Positions 32,913-41,146 of a DNA stretch of 42,978 nt are shown one piece after another. Origin of the DNA: UBA4660 sp034408895. GTDB lineage: Bacteria > Bacteroidota > Bacteroidia > Flavobacteriales_D > Sanyastnellaceae. The stretch lies in NCBI GenBank assembly GCA_034408895.1, contig JAWXCI010000029.1:1-42978 (forward strand). The letters are read 5' to 3'. Numbering within the stretch: position 1 is the stretch's first letter; every line of letters starts with the position of its first letter. The position numbers and the translations under genes are program-made. Under the pieces are notes generated by a model. That model did not search any database. It saw nothing but the letters and a program-made list of their open reading frames with translations, and was not told where the DNA came from.

Positions 32913-32925
32913 GCAACAATGTTGC
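32913..32925. promoter_or_regulatory. Palindrome GCAAC-AAT-GTTGC upstream of the Fur-family gene
   Basis: Perfect five-base arms around AAT, ending nine bases before the start codon of the Fur-family gene. The position fits an autoregulatory operator for a dimeric Fur/Zur protein. I found no second copy upstream of the TonB receptor or the ABC operon, so the assignment is tentative. Confidence 0.35.
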
Positions 32926-32934
32926 ATTAAATAA

Positions 32935-33315
32935 ATGAAGCAAGTCCGCACTACCTCCGCAAAAAGCACCATAGTCGAAACGCTCGAAGAAGCGGGTCAT
33001 GCACTGTCTCATGCGGAACTTTACGTGATACTGGGCAACACATGCGACCGTGTAACCATCTACCGCATTCTCTCTCGGCTGGTTGAAGAAGGTTTAGCCC
33101 ACAGAGTGGCGCTTCAGGATGGCACTGTAAAATTCGCACTATGTGAAGAGTGCAACACCGAAGGTCATCATCACTCACACCCCCACTTCAGTTGCAATTT
33201 GTGCAGCACTGTCACCTGCCTCACTATGGAAATTCCAGTTGTTATTCTTCCAAAAAAATTCAAAATGGAAGAAACCAGTTATGTGATTTCGGGAGTGTGT
33301 GCAACATGCCGGTGA
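32935..33315 (+). CDS. Fur/Zur-family metal-responsive transcriptional regulator
   Basis: 126 residues. The winged-helix part includes the recognition helix CDRVTIYRILSRLVEEGL (37-54). The dimerisation domain has the metal-binding His cluster TEGHHHSHPHFSC and the two CxxC structural zinc pairs: Cys87/Cys90 (SCNLC) and Cys122/Cys125 (VCATC). The high His content around HHHSHPHF resembles Zur and Fur equally. It is slightly shorter than typical Fur (about 140-150). It is divergent from the TonB receptor with the sigma-54 pseudogene in between. A role in repressing metal uptake when metal is plentiful is well supported by the family; which metal is not. Confidence 0.9.
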   Translation: MKQVRTTSAKSTIVETLEEAGHALSHAELYVILGNTCDRVTIYRILSRLVEEGLAHRVALQDGTVKFALCEECNTEGHHHSHPHFSCNLCSTVTCLTMEIPVVILPKKFKMEETSYVISGVCATCR

Positions 33316-33364
33316 AAACTTCCCGTAACACGAGACCTGATTTTGATGGCATGAAAAAATTCTT

Positions 33365-36300
33365 CTACCTGATAATGGTGACATGACCCATGAAAGCGCG
33401 TTCTTCACTTGTCATCAGGTCTTTTAATTCTATTCGCCACACGTAAGTATCGTTCTGGACGTAGTATTCTCCACTGTGCAATTCACCCAGCCACGGTTCT
33501 TCTGGATCTTCAGTGTAGAAAATCTGCACTCCCCAACGATCGTAAATCATGAATTTGTAGGTTGCAGGATCATACCCGCGTACCACGGGAAGAAAAACCT
33601 CGTTACGTCCATCCCCATCAGGTGTAAAAGAATTGGGTACCCAAACCAGAACAATACTTTCCATAAGTATGGAATAACACACCGTGTCTGAGCAATCAAA
33701 TTCATTGGTAACGACAAGGCAAACCGGAAAACCGAAAAGATCCAAATCCGGAAAAAGAAATTGGGGATGTTCAATGGTAGAACTACCCAGTCCTGCAAAA
33801 TCCCATTCCCACGAAATTTCGCCAGTCGAGAGGTTAAAGAACTGCACTTCGTTTTCGAGAATGGTAACCGGTTGTGGTTCCCAAGTAAATTCTGGAACAG
33901 GGTAGCCGTGAATAATGATGGGCACATCAAGTGAATCTATGTTGGTGCATCCATCCGCTGAAGTCACGCTTATCCAGGGAAAATATTCTCCTTCCGCAGC
34001 GTAGATGTATTCGAAATCATCGCAGATGGCAAGGGTGCTACCATCACCAAGATTCCAAACGCACAATTCGCTCAACGTAGAATTCGTCAGGTTTAAAAAT
34101 TCAACAGTGGTTGGGTAGCATCCTTCGAAAATACTTGCATCAATTATGGCTTCGGGTGTGTCGTAAACGGTTACGAATATGGTGTCGGTTATGGGGGGAT
34201 TACAACCATCATCGGCAATGGCGAAGTAGGTTGTGTTTACCAGTGGACATTGAATAGTGTTGTAAGCATTTGCCAGAAGTATGGGACCACCGGGATCGTC
34301 TTGGTACCATGCTACTCCAATACTTCCGTTGCCGCCTGCCGCACCGGCTTCCAGGCTCACGCAATCAAATTCGCAGATGAAACCTACACTGTCGGGCGAA
34401 ATGCTGAGAAGAATTTCAGGATTGAAATAAACCGTGAGGTCCAGCGTATCGGAATTACATCCGTTCATATCGGTTGCAATCACATAAAGAGTTGTGTCCT
34501 GTGTAATGGTGACCTGGATCGAATCGCCCGTTGCCACAAAACAATTGACCAAGGCTCCAGCACAATTGTACCAATTGTAAGTAAATATTCCGGCTCCACC
34601 TACAGCGGAAGCATAAAAACTTACTGTGTCGAGGTAGCACACAAGTTGCGAAACGAAACCTGGAACAATATCAATGATGCTTGAATTTTCAACGAAACTC
34701 ACGGTGGTGTCAGCCGGACATCCTAATACATCATAAACAATGAAGTCATAAGTGCCAGCCACAAGATCAATGAACAAACCGGTCTGGTTCACTTCAGATG
34801 TCTGAACAAGTTCATAGTCCACTGCTGTTGTCTCTACTATTTCAATCTGCCCGTTGTTATCACCGAAACATTGTGCAGGAGTGATAATGACATCATCAAT
34901 GAAATAATCGGGTTGCTGAGCAATGTCAATGATGCCGGCTACAACACATCCGAAATCATCCGTGACATTGTAGTTGAATGTTCCTGCACACAATTCCGTT
35001 TCAGCAATTGAATCCAGCACCCCTCCCTGCCACACCAGATAATAAGGAATAAAACCGCCCTCGGGTGCGAGCGTGATAAAACCATCGCAGGTGTTGAAAC
35101 AAACACTTGACGAAAAATCTTCTGTAACAAGAAATTCTTCTGGTACGGTGATAAAAACCGAATCCTGTGCTGAACAGAGAAGTGCATCAAAACCGGTGAC
35201 TACAAACCAGGATGAAACATCGGGCGCAACGTTGGGCGATGGTGAAGTAAGAGGGTCGAGAAAATATCCGTTGTCGGTCCACAAATAAGAGTTTCCTCCT
35301 GTGGCGTTGAGTTGAATGGTTTGTGCAAAACAAATGGTGTCATTTGCTCCTGCATCAACAAGTGGAACAGGATGAACAGTGAGCGATATGTCATCCGTTG
35401 TCAAACATTGCGAATTGAAAGCAGTAACGGTGTAAATAATAATTTGATCCATCACACCTGCGTTTGAAACATTCGCAGTGGGTTGTGCAAGTGTGATGTC
35501 GTTTAATCCTGTTTCAGGATTCCATTCATAAGTCTGGCCTGCTACTGCGGGTGTTCCAATCATCAAATCTGCACCTGAACAAACTTCAATATCCGCTCCG
35601 GCATCAGCTATGGGTGTTACAATTTCAATAACCGTGATGCTCTCTGCAAAATTCTGTGTGCAGCCATTGTTGTCAAGTACGGCAGTAATCGTATAGGTTC
35701 CACCCACAGTAATGTTTTGTGTGAAAGGATCGGTGGTTGCATTCCATGTTTGTGCAGGTCCACCGTCCACGTTGTAAGTTATGTCCCAATCACTTTCACC
35801 GAAAAGATCAATAATGAGGTCAAGTGAAAGTCCTTCGCAAAATGATGTGTCGCTAAATGCGAATTGTGCAGTGGGAAGAGTATTGACAGTCAAAACAACG
35901 GATGCAGAATTTCCTGCACCGTCACATCCATTGCCATCGGTGAGATTGGCGATGTAATAAGTGCCTGCGCCCGGTGAGGAATAGGTGGCGGGTGATGATG
36001 TAATTCCACTCAGTGTGGTTGTTACGGTTGCATTCACACCATCATCATACACCACATCAAAACTCCAGTTGGGTGTTCCGGTTAAAGTAATTTCAAAATC
36101 AAACGGGATGCCTTCGCACGTTTCGCCACCCGCAATAATAGTTGCAGAGGGGAGTGGATTGATAATTACATCCGCATCGCCTGCCACTGCGCCACCGCAC
36201 CCGAAAGTGTTTACTGAAGTGAGCACATAAAGTCCATCAGTCGAAGTTGAAAAGAGGTACGGGTTGGATGAAGTTATTACAACAGGCTGAACTATTCCGT

Positions 36301-39300
36301 CAATCGAATATTGAATAGTCCAGGTCGCTTGTCCGGTAAAATCAATTTGCACATCCACGCTGTTGCCGATGCAAACTGCACCGCCACCGCTCATGGTTGC
36401 TGAGGGCAATTCAAACCACACTACGGGCTGTCCAATAGCAACAGAAACAAATGGCGCAGTGAGGTCCACACAATCACCACTGCCATCATCATCGCCCACC
36501 ACTGCGGAGATGTAATAAACCACTCCATATTGAATTTCGCCTGCACCATTTCCAAACACAAGTGGATTGTCAGGATCGTTAAACCCGGAATCATCGCAAT
36601 CGGATGCGTAGATAAATCCAATATTGTCGTCAGAACTATCGTGCAATACAAACATTAACTGGTCATCAAAGTCAAAAATTCCATCGTTGTTCCATACACC
36701 AATGGCAGGGGCATTTCCGCAAATAATAAGTGTGTCCTGTTGCATCGTTCCCGCCCAGGTAACGATGGGGCAACTGTAAGGTGCAACAGAAATGACATAG
36801 GGATTACAGTTGTATTGATCGTTGAAAGTCCAGGTATCTCCCGTGCCTGTGGGCACCAATCCACTGGTGAAAATAGCTCCTGCAAATGAACCCGGAGTTC
36901 CGCTCAGGGCAATTGCACTGAAGGTGGTCACATCACCACCAGTCAATTGAAATGTAATTTGATAATTCTGTCCGTTGGGTGTGCAAAGTGTATCGAGAAC
37001 AATTGCGGAAATTTCAGTGGTTAAAGTCACCATAACATCTTCACCAATGTTGGTTACACAATCGCCAGGGTTGTTGGAATACTCAACCGACACCAAAGTG
37101 TAAGTGGTGTTTTCATCGGGTGAAACATTGTAGTTGAAAGGATCAGTGAGGTTTGTAAGATTGATAGTAGTGCTTCCACCCGAATCGGTTTCCTGCAATA
37201 CCACATTGTACAATCCTGGAACGGATATAAGATCAATCAAAAGATTGGTGCTTGCTCCTGGACATATTGTAATGTCTCCTGAAATTGTCGCATCGGGCAC
37301 AGGCTCCACCGTTATCGTTTGACATGAATTGATCACTTGCGAACAATTCACTCCCTCATCAGTCACATTGGTGAGGCAATAGTTGGTGGTGATAACAGGC
37401 GCAAGATTCCAGGTGAAAGGTGTTGCAGCAATGTTGAGCACAGGTTGCGCTGTGCCATTAGCTGTGTAGTCCACCACCCAGGGACCAGTGCCTGCTAAAT
37501 TGATAGTGAGATCCAGGTTGTCGCCCGCACAAATTTCATTGCCGCCCGTCAACACAGCATCGGGCACATCATTCACCAAAACATCAATCTGGTTGTTCAG
37601 TGCATTGGGGCAGTTGGGTAAGGTTTGATACGATACAGAAGTGATCGTATAGGATACATCATCCACAGGAGAGAAGTTCAACGTGGTGCCATCTGTTGCT
37701 GAAGTTATTGGTTGTGCTATACCGTCAATTGAATAACCAATGTTGTAAGTGCCAGGCTGGTCAATATCAAAAGTCAAGGTCACCACATCTCCTTCGCAAA
37801 CTGGGCCAGCGGGCAGAAAGGAAGCGTTCACCAATGAACGAACTGTAATGGTGACAGAACTTGGAATTGCATAAACGCAAGATGGAACATTGCTGTCTGT
37901 TATGCTGTTCAGCGTGTAGATAGTCGTGGTGGCAGGAGTAACTGTAAAGATTGCACCATCAATCGCGGTTGCGGGTCCGGCAGGTGTCATGCTGATAGTA
38001 AATGGACCTGTTCCGTTCAGGTCAAAAAGAATATCTGCACTTGCTCCTTCGCAAATGGTGATACTTCCTGAAATGCTTCCTGATAGTGGTGGGTCACTTG
38101 TCAAAATGAAACATGAGTCGGCAGTGCATCCCGGCAAACCAAGATCACTCACCGCAACGCAATAAGTTCCTCCCTGCAATCCCGTTTGATCTTCAGTGAA
38201 GGATGGAGTATCCCACGCAAACGAATACAGTCCGGTTCCGCTTAACACTGTGAGATCAATCGAGCCGTCATTGCCATTGCACGTTTCATTATTAAGCACA
38301 GCGGAAAATTCTCCAAGCGAAACGACAACATTGAGCGTATCGCGATAGTTGCATTGCAGTGGCGCACCCACGGCCACAATTTCTATTATCGTGTTTTGGT
38401 CAGGCGAAAGTGTTTGGTTTCCACAATTGGTACAACTGAAATCCGGATCAGCATCCCCGGAAACAATGTTCCAGTTGTAGGATGCAGCGCCTGTTGCATT
38501 CACCGCAAGAACATCCCCTGTGCATATCAGTGCATCGGTAATATCCACCACCAGGTTGGGTTCAACGATTACTGTAATGTCCAGTTCATCATGACCCGGA
38601 AAATCACATGCGTCATCATCAGCTTCAAAGTGGATTATGTAGCTGCCCACCATAGAAGCATCCGTCATCACACACGATTCGCCCCCGGCAGGGTTGGTAT
38701 CGGTCTGGATAAATGTGCCGGTGGGAAACACCGTTTCGAAATCGCTTGTCAATGTGATTACGCGGAAATTATTGATATTGGTCGCTTCTACAGTAAAGCA
38801 CAATAACTCGCCTGCACACACGCTGATAGTTGTTCCGTTGATGAGGGTGGATTCCGCATTGTTGGCTATAATACCGGGAGCGGTGAAATCAGTAGAGGTG
38901 GTGGCGCAAGGCTGGATAACGAAAGTCATACTTTCGAGCATGTTGCCCACCAAGTTTCCCATAGCATCGAACATGTCTACTTGTACACCCACCACGTAGT
39001 TGCCAAATTGCGCAGGTGCCGTAAATGTTATCAATCCTGTCAATGGATCAATGGCTATTCCGGGTATGGGCAGGGTGGGAGTGAAGCCCGCTTCGTAGGG
39101 TGCATCCAAACCAAAATCAGTGAGCACACTGGTGAAAGAATAGTTGAGTGTGTAGCCCTGTGGATTGTCCACCGTTATTTGCTGACTCACGACATCGGCC
39201 ACACAATAGTATGGTACCTGAAGGGAGGTTATTTGAACCGATTGGTTGCAACCTATAGCAGGATCAACCACGGTTTGGAAATACGCACCGGGCAACACGC

Positions 39301-39730
39301 CCGTGTCCAGGTTCACGAAATAATTCCAGTCGCCTGCTCCCCACTCCACCGACCATGTGCAGGTGGGGTCAAGCGTCACCACCACATAATATGTGAGTTG
39401 TGTAGTACCGGGCGTAAGCCCACCGTTGCAAGAACTATTCATCAGTTCCGAAGCGCATAAATCAGAAATTTCTATTTCAGAAACAAAAGGGGCATCCGCA
39501 GAAAATGGTATCGCACTGCATGAAGCCCCAGATGGAAAAAGGAAAATAGTTTCTTCCGTAGTAGCAGGTGTCGAACCAAAACAATCTTTGTAAATGGTAA
39601 GAGTGATTCCGTATTGATTACCACCCAGGCACCCCCACGCAATGTTTCCACCAAGAATGTGATTGGCCCGAAGCAAATGAGCGCAACAGACCAACAAGAA
39701 TAATAGCAGTACGTGTTTCAAAAGCCTCAT
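33365..39730 (-). CDS. Giant secreted adhesin-like protein, type IX type B (CHU_C) sorting domain
   Basis: 2121 residues. A signal peptide (MRLLKHVLLLFLLVCCAHLLRA) leads into a domain starting NHILGGNIAWGCLGGNQYGI, ITLTIYKDCFG, common at the N-termini of very large Bacteroidota surface proteins. Between about residues 550 and 1480 there are at least seven related Ig-like units of 75-85 residues. Each opens with xxCxGxxxDLxIDLxGxxxW and a short YxxDGxxQPV strand and ends in TYTLTSV..C. A PKD-like domain (CVWNLGDGS ... YIYAAEGEYFPWISVTS) and a second (FSTGEISWEWDFAGLGSS) precede the tail VPNSFTPDGDGRNEVFLPVV, FMIYDRWGVQIF: the gliding motility-associated C-terminal type B signal, which depends on the T9SS. 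A surface role in adhesion or gliding is likely; no enzyme domain is seen. Confidence 0.92.
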   Translation of the reverse strand: MRLLKHVLLLFLLVCCAHLLRANHILGGNIAWGCLGGNQYGITLTIYKDCFGSTPATTEETIFLFPSGASCSAIPFSADAPFVSEIEISDLCASELMNSSCNGGLTPGTTQLTYYVVVTLDPTCTWSVEWGAGDWNYFVNLDTGVLPGAYFQTVVDPAIGCNQSVQITSLQVPYYCVADVVSQQITVDNPQGYTLNYSFTSVLTDFGLDAPYEAGFTPTLPIPGIAIDPLTGLITFTAPAQFGNYVVGVQVDMFDAMGNLVGNMLESMTFVIQPCATTSTDFTAPGIIANNAESTLINGTTISVCAGELLCFTVEATNINNFRVITLTSDFETVFPTGTFIQTDTNPAGGESCVMTDASMVGSYIIHFEADDDACDFPGHDELDITVIVEPNLVVDITDALICTGDVLAVNATGAASYNWNIVSGDADPDFSCTNCGNQTLSPDQNTIIEIVAVGAPLQCNYRDTLNVVVSLGEFSAVLNNETCNGNDGSIDLTVLSGTGLYSFAWDTPSFTEDQTGLQGGTYCVAVSDLGLPGCTADSCFILTSDPPLSGSISGSITICEGASADILFDLNGTGPFTISMTPAGPATAIDGAIFTVTPATTTIYTLNSITDSNVPSCVYAIPSSVTITVRSLVNASFLPAGPVCEGDVVTLTFDIDQPGTYNIGYSIDGIAQPITSATDGTTLNFSPVDDVSYTITSVSYQTLPNCPNALNNQIDVLVNDVPDAVLTGGNEICAGDNLDLTINLAGTGPWVVDYTANGTAQPVLNIAATPFTWNLAPVITTNYCLTNVTDEGVNCSQVINSCQTITVEPVPDATISGDITICPGASTNLLIDLISVPGLYNVVLQETDSGGSTTINLTNLTDPFNYNVSPDENTTYTLVSVEYSNNPGDCVTNIGEDVMVTLTTEISAIVLDTLCTPNGQNYQITFQLTGGDVTTFSAIALSGTPGSFAGAIFTSGLVPTGTGDTWTFNDQYNCNPYVISVAPYSCPIVTWAGTMQQDTLIICGNAPAIGVWNNDGIFDFDDQLMFVLHDSSDDNIGFIYASDCDDSGFNDPDNPLVFGNGAGEIQYGVVYYISAVVGDDDGSGDCVDLTAPFVSVAIGQPVVWFELPSATMSGGGAVCIGNSVDVQIDFTGQATWTIQYSIDGIVQPVVITSSNPYLFSTSTDGLYVLTSVNTFGCGGAVAGDADVIINPLPSATIIAGGETCEGIPFDFEITLTGTPNWSFDVVYDDGVNATVTTTLSGITSSPATYSSPGAGTYYIANLTDGNGCDGAGNSASVVLTVNTLPTAQFAFSDTSFCEGLSLDLIIDLFGESDWDITYNVDGGPAQTWNATTDPFTQNITVGGTYTITAVLDNNGCTQNFAESITVIEIVTPIADAGADIEVCSGADLMIGTPAVAGQTYEWNPETGLNDITLAQPTANVSNAGVMDQIIIYTVTAFNSQCLTTDDISLTVHPVPLVDAGANDTICFAQTIQLNATGGNSYLWTDNGYFLDPLTSPSPNVAPDVSSWFVVTGFDALLCSAQDSVFITVPEEFLVTEDFSSSVCFNTCDGFITLAPEGGFIPYYLVWQGGVLDSIAETELCAGTFNYNVTDDFGCVVAGIIDIAQQPDYFIDDVIITPAQCFGDNNGQIEIVETTAVDYELVQTSEVNQTGLFIDLVAGTYDFIVYDVLGCPADTTVSFVENSSIIDIVPGFVSQLVCYLDTVSFYASAVGGAGIFTYNWYNCAGALVNCFVATGDSIQVTITQDTTLYVIATDMNGCNSDTLDLTVYFNPEILLSISPDSVGFICEFDCVSLEAGAAGGNGSIGVAWYQDDPGGPILLANAYNTIQCPLVNTTYFAIADDGCNPPITDTIFVTVYDTPEAIIDASIFEGCYPTTVEFLNLTNSTLSELCVWNLGDGSTLAICDDFEYIYAAEGEYFPWISVTSADGCTNIDSLDVPIIIHGYPVPEFTWEPQPVTILENEVQFFNLSTGEISWEWDFAGLGSSTIEHPQFLFPDLDLFGFPVCLVVTNEFDCSDTVCYSILMESIVLVWVPNSFTPDGDGRNEVFLPVVRGYDPATYKFMIYDRWGVQIFYTEDPEEPWLGELHSGEYYVQNDTYVWRIELKDLMTSEERAFMGHVTIIR

Positions 39731-39933
39731 AAGGATTCCTGATTCATAAATGCGGGCAATGCTTGATCCCCACTTCTTGAGTGGCTAGTGCCAGATTTAT
39801 ACTGGGGGGGTTCCAGGGAAAAAACAGGGATGACAACGTGTGCAACATACGCATAACATAAGACTTTATCGGGTTGCCTTTAGTGGCTTGATAACAAAGG
39901 TGGGTTTGAAAAGACCAAAAACACGGGTGATGA

Positions 39934-39968
39934 TCTCATCCTGCCCATGCGGAATGGGATAAAAAAAA
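39934..39968. repeat. Imperfect hairpin related to the pyk terminator
   Basis: TCTCATCCTGCCCATGCGG closely matches TCTCATCCGCCCATGCGG at 20524. Here the second arm is imperfect (AATGGGA) and an A-run follows, so on the minus strand a T-run precedes the stem. No gene ends at the right distance on the plus strand. It looks like a second copy of a mobile or shared terminator sequence. The rest of 39731-39933 shows no gene; it should hold the promoter of the 2121-residue protein. Confidence 0.4.
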
Positions 39969-39990
39969 CGCCCCGCTAGTGCGAGGCGTT
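39967..39990 (-). terminator. Terminator of the 324-residue secreted protein gene
   Basis: AACGCCTCGC-ACTA-GCGGGGCGTT on the minus strand (one mismatch), followed by Ts. It lies 24 bases after the stop codon at 40015. Confidence 0.85.
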
Positions 39991-40014
39991 TTTCAAAAAT
40001 GAGAACTCAATTTT

Positions 40015-40989
40015 TTATTGAATAACAAGTGTTGTTCGTTGCACTACGTTTCCGGTACTCACTTCCAGATTGTAAGAACCCGCAGCGAGTTCGAAAGAAA
40101 GCAGATATGAGGCACCCTGTGTGGAAGAAATGTTGCGCATCCAAACCATTTTTCCTGCAGTATCATAAATACGTGCGTGCAGTGTGGAGGCCGCGGAAGT
40201 ATTTACAAGAGTGATGTTATCGTTGGCAGGATTGGGATACATACTGAAAAGATTTTCAGTTGCAACTTCCTCAACAGCCACTGTGCAGCCGCTGCCTGGA
40301 GGCAAATTGCCTTCGCCATCGCAAACTCCGTTAGGATCATCGGTCAGGTCTTCATCAATATCACCACAATCAAAGCCCCAGTTCGCGCAGTTGAAATCCA
40401 CATCGTTTCCATTCCAGGTATATTGACCATTATCAGCGAATGTATCTCCGAGCCAGGTGAGAACCCCAATGCTGTGTACGGTATAGGCACAGTCACAAAT
40501 ATCAGGGTCATCTTCACAACCATCATCGGTGTAGGTGAAAACCTCACTCTCGGTGCCATCATCCAGAACGTAAGTCATGTCGTAAACGGAATCTTCAGTA
40601 ACCAGATAAAGCAGCAACTGCTCTCCTGTTTGAAGATCGAGCGTGGCTATAGCCAGTGCCTGGAGTGCGCCACCGTCAATAGAAACCGTTAGGGAATCCA
40701 CCGTGCAGCCGCCATCAAAGTTGAACGTAATCAGAATAGACGGAACATATCCGTTACCCGTTTCATAGCACAAGGACTCTTCGACCACGGCAGTAAGATT
40801 GGTGCAGCCACCACCGCGTGATTCAACTTGTGTACTGTGTGCAGTGCCGTAGCTTGCCTCTACAGTTGATCCGTGTTGTCTCAGGTTGGCACCAGTTAAT
40901 GATGCAGTCACCATTTGTGATGTTGATTGGATTCCAGCAGCACAAAGCAGCGCTAATGCAATCGTTTTTAGTGTAAAATTTTTCTTCAT
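40015..40989 (-). CDS. Small modular secreted protein (one B and one A module), type A sorting signal
   Basis: 324 residues with a signal peptide (MKKNFTLKTIALALLCAAG). The mature protein is a compact version of the mosaic seen in the 1390-residue protein. It has one module B (GCTNLTAVVEESLCYETGNG ... GGALQALAIATLDLQTGEQL ... YDMTYVLDDGTESEVFTY, 40510-40815), then one module A (CDCAYTVHSIGVLTWLGDTF, ADNGQYTWNGNDVDFNC, WGFDCGDI, 40281-40500), then the type A tail (FSMYPNPANDNITLVNTSA ... GSYNLEVSTGN). In this copy of module A, GDG has become GDT. No enzyme motif is seen. Its own terminator follows, so it is probably a single-gene unit. Confidence 0.87.
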   Translation of the reverse strand: MKKNFTLKTIALALLCAAGIQSTSQMVTASLTGANLRQHGSTVEASYGTAHSTQVESRGGGCTNLTAVVEESLCYETGNGYVPSILITFNFDGGCTVDSLTVSIDGGALQALAIATLDLQTGEQLLLYLVTEDSVYDMTYVLDDGTESEVFTYTDDGCEDDPDICDCAYTVHSIGVLTWLGDTFADNGQYTWNGNDVDFNCANWGFDCGDIDEDLTDDPNGVCDGEGNLPPGSGCTVAVEEVATENLFSMYPNPANDNITLVNTSAASTLHARIYDTAGKMVWMRNISSTQGASYLLSFELAAGSYNLEVSTGNVVQRTTLVIQ

Positions 40990-41100
40990 GTAGTTGTTTT
41001 TTATGTATTGATTTTTGTGGTGGTAAAACTAAACTCATAGTAAGCCGATGGTCAGTTGAAATGAAAAAAAGAATTCCGCATTTCTTGTTGTGCAAAAAAA

Positions 41101-41125
41101 AGGCTGCCCAATTTGTGGGCAGCCT
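41101..41125 (-). terminator. Terminator of the GCTDP-repeat protein gene
   Basis: AGGCTGCCCA / TGGGCAGCCT, a perfect ten-pair stem with a five-base loop, with seven Ts following on the minus strand (seen as the A-run at 41094-41100). It lies 21 bases after the stop codon at 41147. A T-run on the plus side makes it potentially bidirectional. Confidence 0.92.
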
Positions 41126-41146
41126 TTTTATACGTTGTGAAATTCG

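Noticed and set aside
40177..40692. 171-codon plus-strand frame
   Set aside because: Antisense to the small modular secreted protein, which has a signal peptide, modules and a sorting tail.
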